From Apoda limacodes (lineage: Eukaryota; Arthropoda; Insecta; Lepidoptera; Limacodidae): a stretch of DNA of 64,000 nt. The translations under genes were made by a program, and so were the position numbers. The stretch spans positions 31,844,722 to 31,908,721 of the forward strand of contig OX291550.1 of assembly GCA_946406115.1 (NCBI GenBank), written 5' to 3'. The notes below the pieces were generated by a model. That model searched no databases. It saw only the letters and a program-made list of their open reading frames with translations, and was not told the DNA's origin. Of the stretch, positions 11,783 to 21,447 are shown piece by piece (within the stretch, counting starts at the first letter, position 1; each line of letters starts with the position of its first letter).

Positions 11783-12644
11783 GTTGTTGATTATCTTATA
11801 AACAATGCATTTGTTTATAACAATTATTTAAACTATCGCTGTAAAAAATTAAAAAAAAAATTTTCATGTAACTTTTAACCGTTAGAAATCATAAAATTGA
11901 AATATTTGAAAAACAAAATTTTTTTAATAACTTTTATGCAGTTTTTAATTTTTTAATGTTTTCAATTGTTAATAAAAAAGTGGAAAATTAACATTTTTAA
12001 ATTTTTCCAACGGGGATCTATTTTAATGCCTTTTAAGAATAACTCCACGAAGTGAAAAAAATCCTTGGGTTGTAGTTTAATAATAATCAGGTTTTTTCTG
12101 TTAACATTCTATTCAGAAAAAGTAGTTAATTAACTAATGCATAACTAATGGAAAAATGGGGATAAAAATTTTTCGCCTACGGATTATTGTTCATTTATAT
12201 ATCCCAATAGTACTAAATTTTTTTTATTCCTTAATATTCATATTTAATATGTTAAAATGATTTTTATTGTTATCGTGTCCGAATGACAAATCGCGAGCGG
12301 AAGCCAGACTACCCGCTTTTAGCGCTATTTTCAGGGCTCGGTAGAAATAATAAATATTAAAGATACAGTTCCGGGAGGCAGGACTTTTTTTTATGAAATT
12401 TTCTCCTCTTTTCAGATCTTTTTTCAAATTTCGAATATCTTTGACAGTTTTCGAGATATTCAAAAAAAACCAAACCCCTACTTTTTTTTTTTTAAATTGT
12501 TTATAACTTTTACAATTTTCATCGGCCCCTTTTGGAACTTTTTCTTAAACTTTTTACATAATATTCCGAATCGAATGACACCTTGATCGTAATTTTCGGA
12601 GACTATACAAAAATTTCACCCAAAAAGGTACATGTTGACCAGAC
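11783..12644 (-). repeat. Right inverted arm of foldback copy 1
   Basis: Inverted counterpart of 10099-10960. The inner boundary is where TTGTTGATTATCTTATAAAC (11784 onward) stops pairing with the other arm. Confidence 0.85.
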
Positions 12645-12649
12645 TAGAA

Positions 12650-13019
12650 CGTAAACAAAAGATTTAGACCAATTCAGACAAATGAATAACAGGAAACAAC
12701 AATTTTTTTAATGAAAATATTGCCAGCCTCTAAAAAAAGTACTCCCAAAAACTGACGCTAGATTGAGTTCCTAATATTTTTGTGGTTACCTATTTCAATG
12801 CGCGATCGCACAATTTTAGGGATGTGAAATGAGAAGGAGAGAGCATTAATATTTTTACCTTCCTGAAGTAATAAATAGTTAATATAAAATACTAATTTAA
12901 AATTTGGATTTACAACTTCAGCATTTTTATAGATGTACATAAAACCATAAGGAGTAAATACGTCCAAAACCTGTCAAAGTTAATAACCGTTCGTAAATAA
13001 AGTCATAAAAAACACTAAT
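12650..13019. other. Non-coding stretch
   Basis: No recognisable gene. One 69-codon open frame on the - strand has no motif and AT-biased codons, and I do not support it. Confidence 0.4.
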
Positions 13020-13095
13020 TTTAATGTGCTCCGCTTCGTTTTACGCGCAAGTTTTCAAGTTTACAAGTGGGACGCCCTGACTACATTAATTAAGT
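13020..13095 (-). repeat. hAT-like terminal fragment, related to 3430-3510
   Basis: Read on the - strand it gives TAATGTAGTCAGGGCG followed by a degenerate segment and CGAAGCGGAGCACATTA. This parallels the block at about 3436-3500 in the same order. CAGGGCG matches the usual hAT end. Probably a diverged non-autonomous copy. Confidence 0.4.
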
Positions 13096-13099
13096 ACTC

Positions 13100-14570
13100 G
13101 TTCTTTTAGTAGTTGTTTTATGTTATTTTCTATTTGATGTAGTACGTTATGTAATCTAATTGTCTTACCGGTTATTTGGGAGTTTTTTTTTGAGGCTGGT
13201 AACATTGCAATTAAAAAAAAGTGTTCGTGTTTCCTTTTTCTTGATCCGTTTACAATATTTTAAAAAGTGTAATTACATGGTTTTTAAGTGTAAATTGTGT
13301 TTTTTTCAGCCTATTCTCTAATTTTATCAGTGTGTAAAGGATGATTTGGATAGCTACAAGAAATCTGAACTGCTATAATGCCGAGCAAGTGAATTTTATT
13401 TGTTATTTCGACCATTTGGCGGGAAAAAAAATCTGGTAGTAAATATTTTTTTTATCGAAAACTATTATTTGGCACCGACTTTCATATATCATTTTTATAT
13501 CAGGGAGTGCTACTCTATCGTATAAGATTTTTTTCAGATTAAAATGTCGTGTTGCAGAGAAGTAAATATTTACCGAAATAAGTACTAGTGCTAGGTTAGG
13601 TTAGGTTTGGTTATGTTTTATTTTCCCGAGCGGAGCGAGGGCCGTTACCCACAGAGGGGCGTGTTTCATACATACCGAACAACAATTTTCAAGCAAAAAT
13701 TCATACAAAAAAAACTTTTTCTACAAAAAATCCTTACCAAAAAAAATTCGGCCGTCGATTTTTGCATTCTATTTGGGGATTGATCTTATCCATTAAAATC
13801 ATTTTTACGCAGAAATGAAGTGGTGAGAAGTAAAAAAATACCAAACATGACAGGTATAATAACTTAAAAAATATTAATGGCCCATAATTTTTGTTATTTT
13901 TTTATATTAGTGCTCCATTTATTAAAAAAACGGTCAAAGCCCTCATAAACTAGCATAAAAGAAATTAATGTTCATACATTTACCTACAAAACAAGACCTA
14001 ACTTACAGTCCTACAAATGTTTGTTCACAATTTACAGTAGCACAAGCATTCAAATTTGCACAGTCATATCGAGTTTATATCGAGCTTACCACACAAACAA
14101 GGAGAACAATGATAGTTTGTATCATGAAGCACCTTCTAGCGCCTGTCTAGACTTTGATACCTCGGCAACAGTAACATTATCCCAATGTAAATAAGGATTG
14201 CTCTGGTATGTCCGAACCGCTATATCAAATTCAAGTTAATTCAGCTATGAATTGGTGTATAGTACGTAACTTGCGGGAATTTTTTAATTTATATGTTACA
14301 AAATTAAAGTTTAGTATATAGTGTTTTTAAATGATTAATACTATCTTTTTAAATGTAAGTTATCTACAATAAGTGTTAAAAAGCTTGTATGAGAAATGAT
14401 TTCCAAATGTAACAATGTACATGTGCAGTCTGTGGTAACATATGTTTTGCATTTGCTACAAGTTTGTGTTTGTAAAATAATAATATTTGTATTCAATTAC
14501 CACAAGACCTTTTTAATCAAATTACAATGATTACAAGTTTGTCACCAAAGCATGTTTTAGTATTGTTTTA
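13100..14570. other. AT-rich stretch, repeat motifs but no gene
   Basis: This holds the repeat motifs related to 9640-9990 (at 13440-13570) and a short run of GTTAGG units at about 13594-13604. An 18-bp string at about 14124 (GAAGCACCTTCTAGCGCC) recurs almost exactly at 34484. No gene can be supported. Confidence 0.4.
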
Positions 14571-14579
14571 CTATTGTTT

Positions 14580-14710
14580 GTGTACTATTCTTTTTATACC
14601 ACTAAGGTGGCAAACAAGCTTGCGGTCACCATAGCCTATGGAGGCTTGCAAGACCAGGGGTATCATTCGCGTGTTGCCGACCATTCAGAAATCTAATAAC
14701 TTCTTTTGTG
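14580..14710 (-). mobile_element. 5'-truncated Jockey-type LINE tail
   Basis: Reads on the - strand as the terminal coding/3' UTR segment of the Jockey-type family present in full at 15.8-18.8 kb: GAAGTTATTAGATTTCTGAA-like sequence, GTTGCCGACC, then the CTTGCAAG ... CCATAGGCTATGGTGACCGC block and GTTTGCCACCTTAGTGG, ending near 14580. Only about 130 bp remain, a dead-on-arrival insertion. Confidence 0.75.
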
Positions 14711-14967
14711 ATTACCGTTTAATTAATTACTCATTTTACCGCATTTCCTCTAAACCTTGTGGAGGACCTCGAGGTGGTGATTTTGATCAATTAAAATGTG
14801 GGAATTGACAAAGATTTTAAACTAAATGGTGATGGCAGCATTTGACAAAGGAAAAGTAGTGTTAGGTAATTATACCTAAGTGGTTCTCACCCTCATCCTG
14901 TGGCCCCAACAATATAGCAGAAGTAGGTAACATTGTTTATAATGAATGTTTATATTTCTGTTGTAAG

Positions 14968-15261
14968 TTATTTATGCTTGTGCACTGTAGCTTTGATAAT
15001 CCCTAACTCATGTATTCTGCGATTCAACCAATCTAACGTACCGAAAATGTTCTTGCGCAGCTTTTCTGCGTCTATCCGAACCACACCCCGTCCGCCCCAC
15101 CGCGCCCGCTCGCGCATTTTAGCCTCGGTCATTACTTTAACGAGATAGTACCTACACAAATTATTTTGATCGATTATGCCCATTTCTGGGCCGAAGAAAA
15201 TCCTCGTGCTGTTCGAGCTGCTCACTTTCAGCTCCATCGTCTTATTTTTTAAGCTATCCAC
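14968..15261 (-). CDS. Unidentified open frame, possible exon or unknown repeat
   Basis: A 97-residue open frame with more balanced base composition than its surroundings (GC-rich at 15060-15120). It has a Ser/Asn-rich region (residues 13-19), FFGPEMGIID, then a charged stretch with KMRERARWGGRGV and DAEKLRKNIFG. I recognise no domain. A possible splice donor (TTCG|GTACGT) lies inside it on the - strand at about 15042, which would give an exon ending in KNIFG. It might instead be the remnant of an unrecognised mobile element. There is no signal peptide or membrane segment. Coding status is uncertain. Confidence 0.25.
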   Translation of the reverse strand: MDSLKNKTMELKVSSSNSTRIFFGPEMGIIDQNNLCRYYLVKVMTEAKMRERARWGGRGVVRIDAEKLRKNIFGTLDWLNRRIHELGIIKATVHKHK

Positions 15262-15697
15262 CCGTTTTAAAGTATAGGAGTCAACTATTAAATGCGTGTT
15301 ACGTCAACAATTAGATTTAGCAAATCTAGTCTCTAAGTTGTGGGTAGGGACTATATTTTTATATAAAAACCAATTTTAATACGTATTATTGACATAATTT
15401 ATTCTTGTGGTATTTTAGTGTTGCGGAGTAACCCCATCCCCATATCACAGGTACTCGATTTTCTTTTTAAGAAATTAAAATAAAGTTTTTGTTATTATCT
15501 GATTACTTGTGAAATTTTATGTATATATTTTCAATATTAATTTCCTATCAGAGCACATACAACTTTACTTGATACAGCCATGTTCACCCGACTACTTTTA
15601 TTAGACTTCTATGGTTACATCGCACATCGTTAACTGAGTAGATATTTCATTCGACGAACATGTGTAGGTATACAATATTGCTAAACAAAGAGAGGTA

Positions 15698-15793
15698 GGG
15701 CACTGCAAGTACTCGCTCGAATAAGCTGCCCAAACAAATAAAGCGGGGCATAGCGAGTACTTGCTCGAATGAGCGGCCCGAACTGGGGAAGTA
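15698..15793. repeat. Tandem duplication, two 48-bp units
   Basis: Two imperfect copies start at 15698 (GGGCACTGCAAGTACTCGCT) and 15746 (GGGCATAGCGAGTACTTGCT) and continue with matching CGAAT.AGC.GCCC segments. It lies just upstream of the Jockey-type LINE 5' end. Confidence 0.7.
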
Positions 15794-16287
15794 CCTCCAC
15801 CTCACAGAAAACCGCGGCCACAATAACACTAACATTGAGTAGTGTTGTGTTCCTGGCGGTGAGTTAGGTTGCCAGAGCTCCCGTTGAGTATTCGCTGCGC
15901 GGACAGCGGAGGACCGACGGTGCTTGTTGCTGTCATTGCTCGGCGTAGACGCGGCGTGCTGATTCGGCGGTCAGGGAGACCTGATGAAACGGCTGACCGC
16001 TGGCCGCCCGCAGGTTGAACGGGTTCCCGAACCCAGGGATCACTTAATCTCCGCCCTGGGAGGCTGATCCGCCAACCTGTGTAAAGTCTCTGAAGTAGTA
16101 GTCGTGCCGGAGAAAGAGACCGGAGTGGACCCGGCTACTACAACAGAGGGGGATCAGGGTCCCTTCCGCCAGCCGTGCCAGCAACCGTATCATCTGTGTT
16201 AAGCTTCGGCAGTCTTAGTACCGCAACTTTTTGTCTTCTAAGCTGTGCAGTGAATCCTCATCCTTAGTCTAAGTAACTTCATACAAA

Positions 16288-17340
16288 ATGGCCAGAAATA
16301 GAAAAAAGAAAAGAGTTCTTACAGCGGCTACTCCATCCACATATAATGTGGATTTTTGCAACATAAGGGGTATTCACGCAAATCTTAACGCAGTCCATCA
16401 CCATCTCGAGACTGCGAAGCCAACCATTCTTTTTCTAACGGAGACGCAGATATCCTGCCTGGCCGACAACTCATACCTTCGTTATCCCGGCTACAAACTC
16501 GAGCCCAATTTTTGGAGTCGTACCGGTGTATGTATGTTAGTCCGGGAGGATATCTGCTGTCGCCGACTTCATAGCCTTGAAGACAGGTACCTGTCGATAT
16601 TGTGGGTGCTCGTAGATCATGGCGGCCAAACTCGTATCTATGCGTGCCTATACAGGTCTCATAGCGGTGACACGGATGTAACTCGACTCTTCACGCACCT
16701 GAGTTTGACGACTGACAAAGTTCTAGAGCAATATCCCACAGCAGAATTAGTTATTTTGGGAGACTTTAACGCCCACCATCGTGAGTGGCTCAGTTCTCGA
16801 ACCAATAACTATGCAGGGATATCTGCTCATGAATTTGCTCTGACCTATGGATTCTCTCAGCTGGTACTTTCTCCAACGAGAATACCAGATATAGAGGACC
16901 ATACGAGCTCCTTACTAGACCTTCTGCTGACTACACATCCGGATGGATACTCCGTCTCAGTGGATGCGCCTCTTGGCTCCTCGGACCACTGTCTCGTCCG
17001 GACTCAAATGTAATGCACACAACCCGATCCTTCTGGGCCAACTAATTGATGTCGTGTGTGGCATTATAAGTCGGCAGACTGGGATGGATTGCGAGAATTT
17101 TATGCATCGTACCCGTGGAGGCAGATCTGCTATAGCTCAGAAGATCCTGACGTCTGCGCAGCCGCAGTCACTGAGACAATCCTCGCTGGTATGGGATGTT
17201 TCATTCTTAACCTGCGAGTAGCTGCCGGCGTCAAAAAACGACCGTGGTTAAATACGTCTTGCAGAGAAGCTAAAATTCTTAAGCAAACTGCGTATGAGGC
17301 TTGGACCACGGCTCGTAATAATAAGGATCCGAATATTTAA
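16288..17340 (+). pseudogene. Jockey-type endonuclease and linker, frameshifted
   Basis: The ATG at 16288 (MARNRKKKRVL) opens a 241-residue frame with APE-type endonuclease motifs in order: VDFCNIRGI (catalytic Asn), LTETQI (Glu), ACLYRSHSGD, ILGDFNAHHREW (Asp/Asn), LDLLLT and GSSDHCLVRT (Ser-Asp-His). All are intact. The frame ends at 17013 by a shift; the linker continues at 17056-17340 (WDGLREFY, WLNTSCREAKILKQ) and stops at a TAA. The enzyme nicks target DNA for target-primed reverse transcription. The endonuclease domain is well preserved although the element as a whole is dead. Confidence 0.8.
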
Positions 17341-17486
17341 TAATAAGATCGTAATAATAAGAGTTAAAACGCAAATTAAATGCTGCCTCGAGGTTCAGTA
17401 AGAAAGCAACTGCCAGAGCAAAATTCCAATTCTTCGACAAAATAGGTGGGCGACTTGCGAGCCATCTTTCTGGGAGTCGTGCTTTC

Positions 17487-18650
17487 TTGTCGCTTGCTAA
17501 AGCTGGCGAGGGGAACTTCTGCCAGTCGTCGTTACCACCACTGCGAAAGACCGATGGTGACTTGGCCCACAGTGCAGTGATCAACACACAGCTTTTGAGA
17601 TACCTAGAAAAACACGACCTTATCAGTGACCGTCAATATGGCTTTCGCCACGGTCGCTCAACTGGTGACCTTCTAGTGTATCTCACACACCGATGGGCAC
17701 TAGCCATTGAGAGTCAGGGGGAGGCATTGGCATGTAGCCTAGACATAGCGAAGGCGTTCGATCGGGTCTGGCACCGGGGTCGTCTATCGAAGTTGCCATC
17801 TTACGGAGTGCCCGAGGGTTTGTACAAATGGGTGGCTAGCTTTTTGTCCGGCAGACGCATACGAACCGTAGTTGACGGTAGTTGCTCTGATAGCAAGGAC
17901 ATTAATGCTGTGCAAGGCTCTGTGCTGTCTCCTACGCTGTTTCTACTGCATATCAATGACATGTTGGACATCAACAACATACATTGCTATGCAGATGAAA
18001 GTACTGGAGACGCTTTTTACACGGGTCGTGCAAACATCCCTCGTTCCGTTGTGGAGGAAAACCGCGGAGAACTTGTCTCAAATCGAGACCACACTGTCCC
18101 AGGTCTCTGACTGGGGACGGGTAAACTTGGTCCGATTCAACCCTACAAAGACACAAGTGTGCGCGTTCACCCCTAAGAAAACTCCATTCACTGTGGTCCC
18201 ACAATTCCAGAACACTCCCCTCACCATCTCCAAGAGCATTGGGATCCTTGGTGTCTACATCTCCAACGATATTCAGTTCCGAGATCATTTACAAGATAAG
18301 GTGAAGCTGGCGTCCAAAAAACCAGCTTGGCCCTTTCGACTCGGTTCAACGACGGGCTGTGAGAATTGTCGACGATTCCAAACTCACTTGCGGTATCGAA
18401 CCCTTAAGTCTGAGGAGAGACTTTGCCTCCCTGTGTGTGTTCTACCGCTTGTACAATGGGTTGTGTTCTGAGGAATTGTTCGAAATGATGCCCACTGCTA
18501 CTTTCTACCATCGCACCGCTCGCCATCAGCAGGGAAACACTTTAGAACCTAAATGGTCGCGTACAGTGCGGTTTCAGGGAAACTTCCTCCTGCGAACGCT
18601 TAAGTATGGAGTTCTTCAAGAAAGAAGTTATTAGATTTCTGAAGGGTCGG
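17487..18650 (+). pseudogene. Jockey-type reverse transcriptase, deleted and mutated
   Basis: After KTDGDLAHS the sequence jumps directly to INTQLLRYLEKHDL; copy C keeps at least 110 codons of fingers-domain sequence at this place. Motif A is intact (CSLDIAKAFDRVWHRG), the PQGS loop has lost two codons (AVQGSVLSP), and the catalytic box reads CYADEST where copies B and C read CYADDST. A frameshift near 18045 moves the reading to the 17872-18471 frame (KKTPFTVVPQF). A further deletion after KLASKKPAW removes about 45 codons present in copy B. The 3' coding end continues to about 18640 with more breaks. Not functional. Confidence 0.8.
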
Positions 18651-18830
18651 CAACGCGCCAGTGATACCCCTGGTGTTGCAAGCGTCCATAGGCTGCGGTA
18701 ACCGCTTACCATCAGCGGTTACCGTAAGCTTGTTAGCCACCTTAGTGGTATAAAACAAAAAAAAACAATAATCTATAACGTTCCTAAAAAAAAAGAGTCA
18801 TGACAGACGGACGGACAACAAATGATGCTA

Positions 18831-18870
18831 TTAGGGTTCCGTTTTTTTCTCATGAGGTAAGGAACCCTAA
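18831..18870. repeat. Hairpin TTAGGGTTCC ... GGAACCCTAA
   Basis: Ten-base perfect arms at 18831-18840 and 18861-18870 enclose a T-rich loop. The segment, including the upstream GACAGACGGACGGACAAC, resembles a short dispersed repeat common in lepidopteran genomes. It has no coding content. Confidence 0.6.
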
Positions 18871-19215
18871 AAAAATACAATGGTTAAGCTGCTATATTGC
18901 AACAAACTATCCTACTACGACTGCGACTAGCGACTGTAGTTTTGAATTTTGACCACCGACCGGGTTAGAAAACACCACCAGTTTGTTGCGCTATACCAGA
19001 GTAGGGGATTTCATGGGTTTTTTAATGTTTCACCTACGAGTAATGACACCCCGATTCAGTAATGCTGCCTGGCAAATGTCAACGCCGATTTTACTGAACA
19101 TACTGAGCACGGAATGTTGTACGAATTATTGTTTCGTTTTAGACCAGACAAAGTCAGGAATTCGTATAAGTAAGTAGTATCTACGTACGTGTACAACAAT
19201 ATTAACTTGTCACAG
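18871..19215. other. Non-coding stretch upstream of the exon candidate
   Basis: No repeat or gene is recognised. If the exon at 19216 is real, this is intron or 5' flank. The immediate 3' end carries an acceptor-like TTGTCACAG. Confidence 0.4.
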
Positions 19216-19350
19216 GTGAACATGTTCAGCGAGTGGTCACTCAAGAAGACCGCATCCGTAATATGTGCCCTGGCCGCCGCCTACCTGTACGTTATACTAC
19301 TCATGTCCAGTCACATGGTGGGCAACAGGCTGGACAAAATAGAAATTACT
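19216..19350 (+). CDS. Probable host exon: N-terminus of a type II membrane protein
   Basis: The 135-bp segment is bounded by TTGTCACAG| and ACT|GTAAGTAG, both good splice consensus. The ATG at 19222 opens 43 codons up to the donor (phase 0) starting MFSEWSLKKTA. Residues 11-30 (ASVICALAAAYLYVILLMSS) are hydrophobic and follow basic residues, giving a signal-anchor topology as in Golgi enzymes such as glycosyltransferases or sulfotransferases; that functional idea is only a guess. The rest (HMVGNRLDKIEIT) would start a luminal stem. Third codon positions are GC-rich, unlike the AT-rich surroundings and the mobile elements. I found no further exon in the window, so introns may be long or the rest lies beyond it. 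Confidence 0.55.
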
Positions 19351-21440
19351 GTAAGTAGTATGTTCTTTTAAAAGTTTACAAATATACTATATACATATTC
19401 ATTTTTTTGTAAATACATACATATTATATTTCATTACAGATAAATATTTGTCTTGTCCGCACGCCCCTCGATTATAAATAATAATATTGTAATAATTGGG
19501 TAGAAGATACCAAATCAATTACCTAAACAGTAATTCTGAGTATCCAGAAGACATTTTCGAGTCAGTATTTTATTAAAAAAAAAACCAGCAGTATTATTAT
19601 TATTATAGCAGTATTGTGTTATATAGTGGAATGATACCAAAGTTTTTTATTTAGGTACAAAACAAATTTTTGTATACGAGAGTTGGGATTAAGTTAAGAA
19701 CCTGCATTAGGAAAGACCCGCTGGTGCATTCTGTAAGACATATTGAAATTGTTTCAATTGAAGTTTTGTTGCTAACAAAGAAAATTTTCTATGTTCATAC
19801 CGCGATAACGTACCTACGAGCTAGGCTCTCGGCTGAGTTTTGTTTCAGTCGATAAAGTACCGCGTGAAGTTCGTGTGAAATCCAGCTAATTTAACTTCTC
19901 TAAAAAGTAAAGTGTATTGCGGTGCAATATAGGGTTAAGGTTAAAGTCTGCACTCGTTAATACGCCCACGCCCACGCCCACTTATCAATAGATGGCGTTA
20001 CACATATAGTGCTAAACACTGAAAAACACCGAATTACCGCTTTCTACTTCTGAATTTGGTCGTCAAACCAAAAATGGCGAGCCCTTGACATTATTTAGTA
20101 CCTTATTTTAAATAAAACTTTCGTTAAATAACAGCCTTTTTTAAATTACGGCAAAAATCTCAAGCAATCCTACAAACTCACACTACAACTGATATCAGTA
20201 ACAAGAGTTACTGATATTTTACCGAAATCAAAGTACATGCAACGACCACTTTCTTAGAAGGCCATTGTGTATATGTATAAGGAGGTAGGTATGTGTGTTG
20301 TTTTTTCATTTCGATTCGGATACCAACGTGTGTTTCGCGCGTTTTAGTATTATTGACATTGTAGCACCATTTGATTGTTGTCGAAGTTTCTGGAGTACCT
20401 ACCTAGTACCTAGTACCTATGCTGCGTAAAGTAGTACCATTTTATAGTATAACAAGAACACTATTCACATCTTATGTTTTGCTAGTACATTGTATTTACA
20501 TTTCAGAATAAATTATTTAAATCTTAAATGTGGCCATTTTATGTGGTCATTGCATCTAGTAAGTGTAGGTAGGTAGGTATCTGCATACTTACCTTGTATA
20601 TAGGTACCTATCTCGAACCATTACTCACTTATTTTGTGCCTAGGCTTTGGCTTAGTTAGGTACTTAACCTTGTCGCTGCAGACTGTAGGATATAATTAAT
20701 TATAGATATAGCTAATGATTTAAAAATATATAATATAAGTACCTCAACTCTTCTTCTAAAATTCCGATAAAATCTATTCAGTTTTGTGTAGAAACGACGA
20801 CGAGCTACGTATTTAATAAATGATTTATTATTTTAATCAGATACGATAGATGTATCGTTGTCTAATTGTATATACGTCGAACAACAACTATTTTGGTCCG
20901 AGTTCGATCCCTGGCTTTTTGGTTAGATAATTCATAACTTTCTTTTTATTTTATTTTTTACATGTCTGATTTCTAAATATGTTATTAAGGTAACTATTAC
21001 AAAGTTATATTTCATTAGTCAGACAAATGGTAGTGACCTAACACCTACCCTAAACACAAAAAATGTTTTTTGTGGAGCTTTTAAGCGTCTGACAAAAGTT
21101 TTGGCCCATGGAAAGTGTCTGACACTTATAATACTATTTTAGAATAATATTCTACAAAACATATATAAAAATCAGCCATTTAAATTTAAGTTAAGTCACC
21201 CTTATTTTACGTTACCTTTCTTACCTGTTACCTGTCAAGGTGTCACAAGGGTAACTCTAAAAGCACTCAGGTATTCATAGAACATGAGACGCTACTGGGA
21301 ACCTAAGGTTTCATCTTTGTGAAAATAAGTTATGTCAGATCGCTCTAGGATGTTGTTATATAATTTATCTTGTTACGGATACCAGCAAGGATGTTAATAA
21401 AATAGGTAGGTACCTCGTTACATTCTAACCCACAAATACG
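19351..21440. other. Non-coding stretch, possibly intron
   Basis: AT-rich sequence with GTAGGTAGGT/ACCTACCTA simple-sequence patches (about 20390-20420 and 20565-20610) and a short CGCCCACGCCCACGCCCA run at about 19965. A GAGTTCGATCCC string at 20900 resembles a tRNA B box but lacks the rest of a tRNA. No coding region is supportable. Confidence 0.45.
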
Positions 21441-21447
21441 GCATCTA

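Larger units (their letters stand above)
10099..12644. mobile_element. Foldback DNA element, copy 1 (long inverted arms, TA target)
   Basis: The element begins GTCTGGTCAACATGTACC and ends with its exact reverse complement, with TA on each side (10097-10098 and 12645-12646). The arms, 10099-10960 and 11783-12644, are each about 862 bp and near-identical inverted copies. The 822-bp centre is very AT-rich. No transposase is present. The open frames in each arm (10279-10518 + and 12224-12463 -) are mirror images of one another starting at TTG, so they are a by-product of the inverted repeat. Arms of this size and a TA target fit a non-autonomous foldback or MITE-like element; the superfamily is open. 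Confidence 0.85.
15842..18770 (+). mobile_element. Jockey-type LINE copy A, long but internally deleted
   Basis: The copy begins near GTTGTGTTCCTGGCGGTGAG, has a GC-rich 5' UTR of about 440 bp, an endonuclease and reverse transcriptase region, and ends in the family tail (GTTGCAAGCGTCCATAGGCT, GTTAGCCACCTTAGTGG) followed by an A-rich run near 18755-18763. It is the longest of three related copies in the window (B at 38.1-39.7 kb, C at 43.0-45.6 kb). No ORF1 is visible between the 5' UTR and the endonuclease, so ORF1 may have been lost. Internal deletions remove reverse transcriptase motifs upstream of the catalytic site and part of the thumb region. Confidence 0.8.

Noticed and set aside
13594..13612. 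GTTAGGTTAGGTT run as telomeric sequence
   Set aside because: Only two to three TTAGG-type units lie within ordinary repeat DNA; such short runs are common in insect genomes and there is no array.
20893..20920. Second B-box-like string GAGTTCGATCCC
   Set aside because: No A box at the right distance and no repeat structure seen around it.
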